Shown piece after piece: positions 1-6,667 of a DNA stretch of 23,402 nucleotides; the stretch's first letter is position 1, and every line of letters begins with the position of its first letter. A model generated the notes under the pieces. That model worked only from the letters and a program-made list of their open reading frames with translations, was not told where the DNA came from and searched no databases. Made by a program: the position numbers and the translations under genes. The stretch is from Amoeboradix gromovi (Eukaryota; Sanchytriomycota; Sanchytriomycetes; Sanchytriales; Sanchytriaceae), in assembly GCA_018985225.1 (NCBI GenBank), contig JADGIF010000072.1, forward strand, positions 1 through 23,402. The letters run 5' to 3'.

Positions 1-159
1 CAAAGACCTCATATATTCGAAAGAGATGCAGGGTCTTCTACTTTTATTTTAAAAAGAGGAATACAATCAATGAAAGAAAATTGGTATAATAGAAGATCTT
101 TTATTAATGATAGCATTTCCTGCGTATGGAGCATCTCCTTTAAAAACGAGTTAGTCTAG
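1..159 (+). other. Open frame entering from left edge, 52 codons, possible 3' end of a gene or relic
   Basis: Frame 1 is open from the first base to a TAG at 157-159 and contains an internal ATG at about 70. The encoded peptide is basic with several Trp and Tyr residues and contains the stretch SMKENWYNRRSFINDS. I do not recognise a family. It could be the last exon or C-terminus of a gene lying to the left, or a piece of a decayed mobile element. At this base composition a chance open frame of this size is also possible, so support is weak. Confidence 0.2.
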
Positions 160-444
160 TTTTTATATTTGGTGTCCCAATTATAGAAAGGTCAGATTGG
201 CAAATAAAAGTGACAGTAGAGCTATTTCGCCTGATTTCTAGGCCGTGAATTGTGTGTTACCTTCGCGATAAATAGTCTAAATTTGCAATGTGTCCAAAAT
301 GGGGTGAGTTTAAAAAGTTGAGTTAAATTTAATAATATTTCGATCTTGTGTTCATAAAAATCTTCCCCTATTTTGTATCAGTGTGACCACGTGATGCAAA
401 CAAATGTACAAATAGGAGCGACAATTTATTGAGATTATATTTAG
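160..444. other. Non-coding stretch upstream of the small secreted ORF
   Basis: No frame stays open for long. Frame 3 gives a short stretch (about 159-235) containing FGVPIIERSDWQIKV that faintly recalls the 'W-FG--ER' start of the catalytic region in ISXO2/Merlin-type transposases, but it ends in a stop and I could not confirm any catalytic residues. The part nearest 445 presumably carries the promoter of the next gene. I see no clear TATA box or tRNA. Confidence 0.3.
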
Positions 445-885
445 ATGATGTTCTTAGCAATTCTATTTTCGTTTGTAATTCCCGGTCACGGTGGAATATC
501 CATTTCGGAACACTATCCAACAGTTCCAATTACTATCTTAAGTAGAGCTAGTTCTGGGACCAGTGAGGATGATGGAATATTGGCAAAATTCTACAGATAT
601 AAAGATCGATTGTATAACTTGGATACTAATATGTACGCGGAACATATAGGGGCACTCAATGCGCTGAAGGCCACTATTAATGAAGGGGATAAAATTGCAG
701 CTATTCTAGAAAAGTATATGGAAGATGATGAGATAACTTATGACGTTGATCCACTTTTTGAAAACTTAGCTTCTAAAACAGAAGAAATGAAAAAGTTTTT
801 GAACAAAATTAAGGAAGATAGCAATCCAGAGCGAGCAACTCGAAACGACAGTAACGGCTTGCTCTTTCACATAGAAGATATATGA
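445..885 (+). CDS. Small secreted or membrane-inserted orphan protein (146 aa)
   Basis: The family is not recognised. The product starts with two Met codons followed by a hydrophobic run (FLAILFSFVIPG) that looks like a signal peptide cleaved near residues 14-18. The rest is hydrophilic and acidic, with predicted amphipathic helices around residues 45-75 and 85-125. The mature part has no cysteine, so it is not a disulfide-rich effector of the usual kind. There is an N-D-S glycosylation sequon near the C-terminus. Stop TGA at 883-885 is followed after 5 nt by AATAAA, the same short 3' spacing as its neighbours, which supports a real gene. The + strand transporter follows 219 bp downstream. 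ATG 445 or 448 could be the start; an upstream exon cannot be excluded. A lineage-specific secreted protein is the simplest reading. Confidence 0.6.
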   Translation: MMFLAILFSFVIPGHGGISISEHYPTVPITILSRASSGTSEDDGILAKFYRYKDRLYNLDTNMYAEHIGALNALKATINEGDKIAAILEKYMEDDEITYDVDPLFENLASKTEEMKKFLNKIKEDSNPERATRNDSNGLLFHIEDI

Positions 886-890
886 ACAAT

Positions 891-896
891 AATAAA
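891..896 (+). terminator. AATAAA polyadenylation signal of the 445-885 gene
   Basis: Canonical AATAAA five bases after the TGA stop. A second AATAAA lies at 1008-1013 and could be an alternative site. The placement matches the very short 3' ends of the other genes in the window. Confidence 0.55.
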
Positions 897-1104
897 CTAA
901 TTAACTACTTTGAAGTCAAATTTACACAACAGTTTGTTTATCGATCTTAAAGTTATTGACTTTTATAATTGTCTGAATACTCTGCATTCATGTGCCAAAA
1001 TTTCTTGAATAAAGTTTCAAAATTAATCTTTGGCGTTGTATCCCGTTGTACACCCCCTTAGGAGAAATTGCACAGTCAAAGAGTTGTACTAATGAGGAGA
1101 AATC

Positions 1105-2352
1105 ATGAAGCGCAAGTCTGCTGGGTTATTGATAGACGACGAAGGTGGTGCTTCAAATTCTAAGACAATGTTTTTGCTAATAAAGGCATTCCTAGGTACA
1201 GGAATTATATTCTTGGGCAAGGCGTTCTATGTAGGCGGGATTGTTCCTTCTGTGGTTATGATTGCTTTTAGTGCTTTTATATCAAATGTAGCAGGTGTAT
1301 ACTTGGTCAAATCGGCGGCTGTTGTTTCTGGTACCTATCAGGACATAGCCGGGCATTTGTACGGTCCCAAATTCAAGAAACTGGTATTGACTAGTTTGGG
1401 AATTGGTCAGTTGTGCTATTCCATGACTTACGTACTCTTTATTGCGGGTAATGTGAAAGATCTTGTCAGCACAATGAGTAATTGTAAATATCAATTAAAC
1501 GAAGTCTCCGTTATTATTCTTGCTGAATTGGTGGTCTTTATTCCAATGATACTGATGAGAAATATGAAGAGCTTCTCCAATTTTGCCCTTGCCGGTAACG
1601 CCACTGCACTGTGTGCTGTTGCTTACATTTTATACAACGACTTTGTCCAGTTTGGGAATGGTAAAATTGAGCCTAGATTATTTACGGACTTCTCTGGTGT
1701 TATTATGATCTTCAATATTTCTATTATGGCTTATTCTGGAATTGGTTTACTAATTCCAATTAGACAGGCAATGGCCACTCCAAAAGCAATGCCAAAATTA
1801 ATAACTGTTGCGTTGATTATTATGTTTTTGTTGTACACACTAGTTGGTGGGTTGTCTGCTCTGGCATATGGTAAATCGATTGAAACTATAATTTTATTAA
1901 ACATGCCCTCCGGAATAATACTTCAGATTCTGCAAATTGGTTACGTTTTCGCGATCACTGTTAGTGTGCCTTTACAGATGTTTCCTGCTTTTGAGATATT
2001 CGAAGCCAATATATTCCCGAATCCACAGTTGGGTCAAAAGTCTACTAATATGCAAGAACTGCAAAGATCCATATTGAGGGTAGTTATCATGGCAATTACA
2101 TGCCTGATTGCATATATGTTTTCCAATGTGCTTGATTTGTTCGTTAGCTTGGTAGGTGCGTTTATCTGCATACCTTCAACGTTTCTTTATCCACCCTTGT
2201 TGTATTTGAAAGCATCGAAAACTAAGGGAGTTGGGCCAAAGTTGATGATTGGATTTGCTCTTATAGCTATGGTGGTATCAACAGGGATGACGGTTATGAG
2301 TATCATTTCAGGTCACAAAGACGAGCAAGTCAACAGATGTATCGCACAATAA
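1105..2352 (+). CDS. Vacuolar amino-acid transporter, AAAP family (AVT3/AVT4 - SLC36 type)
   Basis: This is a 415-residue polytopic membrane protein with about 11 hydrophobic segments. It moves neutral amino acids across the vacuolar/lysosomal or plasma membrane, coupled to protons in animal SLC36 members; yeast Avt3/Avt4 export amino acids from the vacuole. The first membrane segment carries the family signature around residues 20-45 (KTMFLLIKAFLGTGIIFLGK, where related proteins have a K-F-GTG--FLPKAF pattern), and a later segment has the ...YSGIGLLIPI... helix. The N-terminal cytosolic leader is only about 18 residues, much shorter than in yeast Avt3/4, whose leaders run to hundreds of residues. 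The charged C-terminal tail is also short. ATG 1105 starts just before the conserved first helix. The gene ends Gln-TAA, with the stop inside an AATAAA signal. Substrate and membrane location are inference from the family. Confidence 0.88.
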   Translation: MKRKSAGLLIDDEGGASNSKTMFLLIKAFLGTGIIFLGKAFYVGGIVPSVVMIAFSAFISNVAGVYLVKSAAVVSGTYQDIAGHLYGPKFKKLVLTSLGIGQLCYSMTYVLFIAGNVKDLVSTMSNCKYQLNEVSVIILAELVVFIPMILMRNMKSFSNFALAGNATALCAVAYILYNDFVQFGNGKIEPRLFTDFSGVIMIFNISIMAYSGIGLLIPIRQAMATPKAMPKLITVALIIMFLLYTLVGGLSALAYGKSIETIILLNMPSGIILQILQIGYVFAITVSVPLQMFPAFEIFEANIFPNPQLGQKSTNMQELQRSILRVVIMAITCLIAYMFSNVLDLFVSLVGAFICIPSTFLYPPLLYLKASKTKGVGPKLMIGFALIAMVVSTGMTVMSIISGHKDEQVNRCIAQ

Positions 2353-2353
2353 A
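2348..2353 (+). terminator. AATAAA overlapping the transporter stop codon
   Basis: The last codons read CAA TAA A, so AATAAA begins inside the terminal Gln codon and contains the whole stop codon. The same arrangement occurs in the dynein and C1/dysferlin-domain genes. Whether this copy is the one used cannot be told from sequence alone. Confidence 0.45.
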
Positions 2354-2471
2354 ATTTTAGTCTCACTTTTAACTTCCCGATTTCTCGTGCTAGAATCATT
2401 CTTACAAGTCTTACTTTAGAATATCATACGTTTGTATTTCATTGTAGTGTTCTCCTCATTAAAAGTCTGAT

Positions 2472-2519
2472 TTCCGAGAAAATCGGGAATTTCCACAGAG
2501 AAACTAATGCTAGTTTCTC
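2472..2519 (-). ncRNA. Two adjacent hairpins at the 3' end of Fanzor relic A (candidate guide-RNA scaffold remnant)
   Basis: The first hairpin, 2498-2519, has perfect 9-bp arms GAGAAACTA / TAGTTTCTC around a 4-nt loop. The second, 2472-2489, pairs TTCC and GA with TC and GGAA around a small loop, with one bulged C. Both lie 3' of the zinc-ribbon codons, where TnpB-family elements keep the structured omega-RNA/fRNA overlapping the end of the gene. The second copy at the right edge keeps both hairpins. An RNA role is inference; the inverted repeats are directly visible. Confidence 0.35.
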
Positions 2520-2604
2520 CGTTACAGTGATCGCTCACGCTTTCACTACCCTGAGGTGGGATTGAATAAGGATGCATATACTTGATGTATACGTTCCTTG
2601 CTGT

Positions 2605-2816
2605 CATATGATCTCTATCTATCTTCAAATGACACTTTTTACAGGTTCAGGTTTCTAAATTAGTTTTCTTTAAAGTACCACACCTCGTACATGGCATCGA
2701 ATTTGTTCCATGGTGCCATGTGGTCCATGTCCACTTCGAAATGACACTATGTACATGAATAGCTCTCCAAATTGGTTTTCTTTAGAGTGCCACATATTGT
2801 ACATGGCATCGAATTT
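2605..2816 (-). repeat. Imperfect tandem duplication, 2 x 100 bp, period 112 bp (zinc-ribbon segment)
   Basis: Units 2605-2704 and 2717-2816 align end to end. Both start with CAT(A/G)TG, share the GGTTTTCTTTA-type block (the first unit reads AGTTTTCTTTA) and end with GTACATGGCATCGAATTT. Twelve bases separate them. Both encode a zinc ribbon on the - strand but differ at many positions, and the period is not a multiple of three, so they lie in different frames. Both share the same junction TTCGATGCCATGTAC (- strand). The edge copy has about 27 extra bases at this point, so the deletion predates or accompanied the duplication. Confidence 0.75.
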
Positions 2817-3067
2817 CCGTGTTTGGACTAGCTTATCAGTCTGAGACGAATGTATGCTGTACCTGTTAATTATTTATTTAGAATTGATTTACCGTTTGCG
2901 AAAAGGAAGAATATCGTGTGTTTAAGCTATTAGAAAAATCTGGAAAAGTCTTGAAATGATACAAAAATATATACAAACTCGCGATAAATGATTTATTCAA
3001 GAAAACAATCGAGCTGCTAATATTGTGGAGGATGTGATTTTATTTGTACGGGGTAAAACTCGGTTTG

Positions 3068-3988
3068 ATGCTAATTGCTGGCAAATATCGGTTGGGAAGA
3101 AAACTCGGAAGTGGGTCCTTTGGTGAAATCTACCTCGGGACCAACGTAGTCACAGGTGAAGAAGTAGCAATAAAAATGGAAAGTGTTAGAGCCAGACATC
3201 CACAACTAGAATATGAAGCCCGAGTTTATCGTTCTTTAGCTGGTGGCGTTGGAATACCTTTTGTTCGCTGGTATGGTCAAGAAGGCGAGTACAATGCTAT
3301 GGTAATTGACCTATTAGGTCCCAGTTTGGAAGATTTGTTTAATTATTGTAATCGTAAATTTTCTCTGAAAACTGTGTTGCTCTTAGCAGATCAAATGATC
3401 AGCAGAGTTGAATATATACATTCTAAAAACTTCATTCATAGAGATATAAAGCCTGACAATTTCTTGATGGGTCTTGGTAGGCGTGCTAATTTAGTCAACT
3501 TGATTGATTTTGGTTTAGCTAAGAAGTATAGAGATCCCAGAACTCATTTGCACATTCCTTATAGAGAAAATAAAAATCTAACAGGCACTGCTCGTTATGC
3601 TTCTATTAATACCCATTTAGGGGTCGAACAAGCTCGTAGGGATGACATGGAATCTTTAGGATATATGATGATGTACTTTTGTAGAGGTTCCCTTCCTTGG
3701 CAAGGACTAAAAGCAGCCACCAAAAAACAAAAATACGACAGAATAATGGAAAAGAAGATGACCACTCCGACCGAAGTCCTTTGTCGTGGTTTTCCCAAAG
3801 AGTTCACGGTCTACTTGAATTATTGTAAAGGATTGCGATTCGATGATCGCCCTGATTATGCTTATCTGCGTAGATTATTCAGGGAATTGTTTATTAAAGA
3901 AGGGTTTAGCTATGACTACATATTCGATTGGACTATAATTAAGAATGAAAAGGATGGCCAAGTATCATCCAAGGCACAGCAAGAGTAA
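3068..3988 (+). CDS. Casein kinase 1, delta/epsilon (Hrr25/Hhp1) type
   Basis: Ser/Thr protein kinase of 306 residues that phosphorylates primed or acidic sites in DNA repair, membrane traffic and microtubule-linked processes. Visible motifs: glycine loop [11 protein letters not shown] (residues 14-24), VAIK with Lys36, catalytic HRDIKPDN with Asp126, DFG Asp147, and the CK1 hallmark [14 protein letters not shown] replacing [21 protein letters not shown] and FSYDYIFDW complete the fold. Sequence is closest to the delta/epsilon/Hrr25 group. Only about 20 residues follow the kinase fold, so the long autoinhibitory tail of Hrr25 and CK1 delta is absent and the enzyme may be constitutively active. 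The start is set at ATG 3068, because the open frame upstream has no other ATG and family N-termini begin only a few residues before the K-Y-R-L-G-R-K motif. The gene converges on alpha-actinin with 142 bp between the stops. Confidence 0.95.
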   Translation: MLIAGKYRLGRKLGSGSFGEIYLGTNVVTGEEVAIKMESVRARHPQLEYEARVYRSLAGGVGIPFVRWYGQEGEYNAMVIDLLGPSLEDLFNYCNRKFSLKTVLLLADQMISRVEYIHSKNFIHRDIKPDNFLMGLGRRANLVNLIDFGLAKKYRDPRTHLHIPYRENKNLTGTARYASINTHLGVEQARRDDMESLGYMMMYFCRGSLPWQGLKAATKKQKYDRIMEKKMTTPTEVLCRGFPKEFTVYLNYCKGLRFDDRPDYAYLRRLFRELFIKEGFSYDYIFDWTIIKNEKDGQVSSKAQQE

Positions 3989-4016
3989 ACCCGACTAACT
4001 TAGTGAGTAAGAAAAC

Positions 4017-4022
4017 AATAAA
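4017..4022 (+). terminator. AATAAA polyadenylation signal of the CK1 gene
   Basis: AATAAA lies 28 bases after the TAA stop, inside the 142-bp gap shared with the convergent alpha-actinin gene, whose own signal is at 4121-4126 on the other strand. Confidence 0.6.
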
Positions 4023-4120
4023 TATTATATTCCAATTCTCTACCAGTTTTTGAGGCGACATTTTAAATAGGACTTGTGTACCATGTAAGCACATTAGCTG
4101 CGATACTATTAAAATGCCAA

Positions 4121-4126
4121 TTTATT
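4121..4126 (-). terminator. AATAAA polyadenylation signal of the alpha-actinin gene
   Basis: TTTATT on the + strand gives AATAAA on the - strand, four bases after the TGA stop at 4131-4133. Confidence 0.55.
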
Positions 4127-4130
4127 AATC

Positions 4131-6025
4131 TCAGTTTTTAAAAATGGAATCCAAAAATGACTTGTAGTCATATCCGCCATCAACTTGCGGCATCTTACTC
4201 TTCAAATATGCCAACGTCTGAGGTTCCAATCTTGCCAACAACAAATCGTGCTCCGTTAAGTAAGCCTTGCCATTAGCGATTCCAGCAAACGCATCTCGTA
4301 ACTGACTTGGAGAAGTACGATCTTCCATGGTAGATTTCATGTATAATGAGAACTATGTTAAATATAGAATACCTGATTAAAGTTCATGGTTTCATTACCT
4401 TGACTCAACTCCTTGAAAAGCTTCTCAGGATCTGCTACTTGCTGACCTAACCCAGTTAATCCTCCTTTAAATTCTGCAAGTGTTAACGAATTTGAGCTGT
4501 CTTTGTCAAAATGTCTAAATGTCTTATCAATCTCTTCCAACTGCTGCGGAGTTAATCCAGACATGTTCTTCTTGGCGACAATCTGGTTTTCAATAAAGCT
4601 AGCCTTCTTTTTAATAACAAGTGTCAATAACTGCACATCAAAATGTAGATCGTCTACGCTATAAACTGTATAGTCATTCTCAGTGACATTAGCAGCTAAG
4701 CACTCTCTCTCTACTTGGTCCGCTTCCTGTAATCTTAAACTGACCTGTGCCAAATGTTCAGATAACTGAGTTACATTAGATTGCTGATCTTCTAAGCTAC
4801 CATTTAAGTTAGCAATATCGTTAGAAATTCGATCGATAGATTCCACTAATGAGTGCGCTACCTTTGCAAACTTTTGTTGCAAGTTATCCTTGATTTCCTT
4901 GATCTTGCTGTTAATTGTTGATTTACGGATTTTTTCATTCTTAACTAGATCACCCCATTGAGCATCCAAATCATTAAGACTACATCCATCAGGTGGCGAA
5001 TATGCTGGCAATTCGTATGTCTGTAATTTGGTCTGGATGTTAGCTAGTAGAGTATCCAGTTCTCGCTTCTCGCTCATCCATTCACGCTTTTCATGCGATT
5101 TGAAATATTGGAATTGGTCAGAATGCTGACGAGCATCCTCATAAGTACCCGTAAATACAGCAGACTTCCAATAAGATGTCTTGGACTTGAGACTATCTGT
5201 TAACAGTAAGCATCGGCGTTCATAATCATGTTCCATGTTCCAAGCGGTGCTTAACAAATCAGCAAACTTACCAACACGACGACCGCTTACTTCAACCTTG
5301 TCCATAACACTAAAAGCGTGAAAGTATTGAGCAACGTATGTCATGACTGATTTCTCATCAGGTTTTGCTAAATCAATTATGTCCTCAGGGTCCAATAGTC
5401 TTGCAATGTTTAATTTTGTATCAGCAACGCTGAATGCCAGTTCCATGTTTGCGTGTCTGTCCTTTTTGTTAAGCGAGTTGAAATCCAATAAATCCGGACG
5501 ATGACGGTGAATCAGAGCACAAAAAGCTAAACCGTCTTGCCATGAAAATGAAAACTCTTTAATATTAACTTCAGGTTGGTATGACTGAGTTTTACGTTGG
5601 CACCATAATAGCAGACCCTCCTTGGCACTCAAACCTTCTTCTGAGATGTCTGCGATCGAGAATCTAAGAATAATTGTCCAAATTAAACCCATAACCAGCT
5701 TCTCATTACCATCCATTATGTCTTCGGCACCAATATTTGTAATCGGAACATTTCTCGACTTGATGTATGCCAAGGCCAAATTCAAATTTTCAACTTTTTG
5801 GATTCTCATCTTAGGCGTCTTGTTAAACTTACCCAACTTTTCATCTCCAATGATTTCCAATAACTCAATCAACTTCACTCCATCTGCTATGTCTACTACG
5901 AGATCGTTAATCTTCAACTTCTGCATCTGTAATTTACTGTTGACCCACTTTGTAAATGTCTTCTTTTGAACATCCTGCCATTTTCTATCCATTACTCTTG
6001 AGCTGTCTACTACATGTTGATCCAT
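4131..6025 (-). CDS. Alpha-actinin, fungal short-rod type, two exons (join of 6025-4373 and 4352-4131)
   Basis: Actin-bundling protein of 624 residues after splicing. It has two calponin-homology domains (CH1 about 20-125, CH2 about 133-240), a short helical rod with room for about two spectrin repeats (260-480) rather than the four of animals, and a C-terminal calmodulin-like region (490-624). EF-hand 1 has the complete loop DKDSSNSLTLAE near residue 507; the second hand looks degenerate. Length and layout match fission yeast Ain1, which acts in the cytokinetic ring. Translating straight through stops after NFNQ. Removing 20 nt (4372-4353) joins NFNQ to FSLYMKSTMEDRTSP, restoring the family's 'F---M-----D--TP-Q' stretch and the last 73 residues. 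The first ATG in frame is 6025; the frame further upstream has no other ATG. Confidence 0.92.
4353..4372 (-). other. Ultra-short spliceosomal intron (20 nt) in alpha-actinin
   Basis: On the - strand the intron reads GTATTCTATATTTAACATAG, with GT...AG ends and a TTTAAC branch-like element a few bases before the acceptor AG. It contains an in-frame TAA, so retention would truncate the protein. Its removal restores the reading frame (20 is not a multiple of 3) and the conserved alignment on both sides. Evidence is from sequence only; transcript reads across the junction would settle it. Confidence 0.85.
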
Positions 6026-6662
6026 ATTTAGAGAGACTGTTTCAGAGATATTACGTCCATGACTGCATTGACCTGTCCCTGTGACCAATCAGTAATCAAA
6101 ACGTCGTTTGAAAAACAAAAAAAGAGACATCAACTTTAAGATTAAGACCACGTATTTGCAGCAATAGGTTTCTTGTAATTTAGAACAATTAATTAATCTA
6201 ACTCGATTTATCACTAAGCAGGACGATTCCGAATTATGCAATCAATTCATCCTTGGCAAATGCAAGATCATGAATAAGGATGGTTTCACTAAATTTGTGG
6301 AAAAAGGGTAGCGGCCCTAGTAAATAATTTTATTGTCAGATACAATGATTTGTGAAAATACAAAAGTTATTAATTCATTGCACCACAATGATGAAACCCG
6401 AATAAGAGCGAAAGCACTAGCCCATACAGCTTATTGGACTCTAAAAGCTTCAAAGAGGATATGCTAAACCGTTCCAATCATTGCAGGTCTTTCTAAAAAT
6501 GTTGAAAGAACAATTTGGCAAACAAGAAGTGATAGTGGAACTCATTCGCACAAGCAAAATGGTATAGAATTTGGGACAATGCTACAAAATCTAGACAAAG
6601 TTATTCGGAAGTGGGTGTCTCATACAAATCACCAATATCGCTTTAAAGTGCAATACATTGAT
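6026..6662. other. Gap between alpha-actinin start and dynein end; possible decayed ORF
   Basis: The - strand next to 6025 should hold the alpha-actinin promoter, but I see no clear core element. On the + strand, one frame starting at ATG 6345 is open for about 40 codons, meets a TAA near 6468, then stays open for about 65 codons to a TGA at 6668-6670, inside the dynein 3' end. The conceptual peptide has a piece (IRAKALA ... VPIIAGLSKNVERTI) that looks like a helix-turn-helix of the kind found in transposases, broken by the stop. No catalytic domain is visible. This may be a transposon remnant or chance; family unknown. Confidence 0.3.
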
Positions 6663-6667
6663 TTATT
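6662..6667 (-). terminator. AATAAA overlapping the dynein stop codon
   Basis: The end of the gene reads TCA CAA TAA A on the - strand, so the stop codon (6663-6665) lies within AATAAA. Confidence 0.45.

Larger units (their letters stand above)
2436..2820 (-). pseudogene. Fanzor (eukaryotic TnpB-like nuclease) 3' relic, with duplicated zinc ribbon
   Basis: Read on the - strand, the segment encodes the end of a TnpB/Fanzor-type RuvC nuclease: a CTRCG...CKKCH zinc ribbon (about 2627-2690) followed by IDRDHMTARN, matching the family's terminal 'C--CG ... C--CG---DRD-NAARN' block, which carries the last RuvC catalytic Asp. About 50 further codons follow towards 2440. Decay is plain: an in-frame TGA sits at 2647-2649 between the two Cys pairs; upstream, the frame runs into a second, diverged zinc ribbon (CTICG...CHFEV, 2717-2816) containing a TAG at 2747-2749; and no RuvC I/II or N-terminal part is present. 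The whole lies between the transporter and the kinase. A related copy is at 23079-23402. The family call rests on motifs read by eye. Confidence 0.72.

Noticed and set aside
159-235. ISXO2/Merlin-like transposase fragment near the left edge
   Set aside because: The only support is a short FGVPIIER stretch; no DDE residues or terminal repeats could be seen.
2416-2628. Independent 70-residue - strand gene starting MKIDRDHM
   Set aside because: It is the part of Fanzor relic A after the in-frame TGA; the open frame starts inside the zinc-ribbon block and has no promoter or start context of its own.
2647-2649. Alternative nuclear code with TGA as a sense codon
   Set aside because: TGA ends the alpha-actinin gene exactly at the family C-terminus and also ends the 445-885 ORF, so the standard code fits the window.
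3044-3067. Eight extra N-terminal codons on CK1 (TTG start)
   Set aside because: There is no ATG in that part, and ATG 3068 gives the usual family N-terminus a few residues before the KYRLGRK motif.
4131-4340. Separate small - strand gene of 69 residues downstream of alpha-actinin
   Set aside because: Its sequence is the conserved C-terminal EF-hand end of alpha-actinin and joins exon 1 through the 20-nt intron, so it is an exon and not a gene.
6026-6088. N-terminal 21-residue extension of alpha-actinin
   Set aside because: It would need a TTG start; ATG 6025 is the first Met and already precedes CH1.
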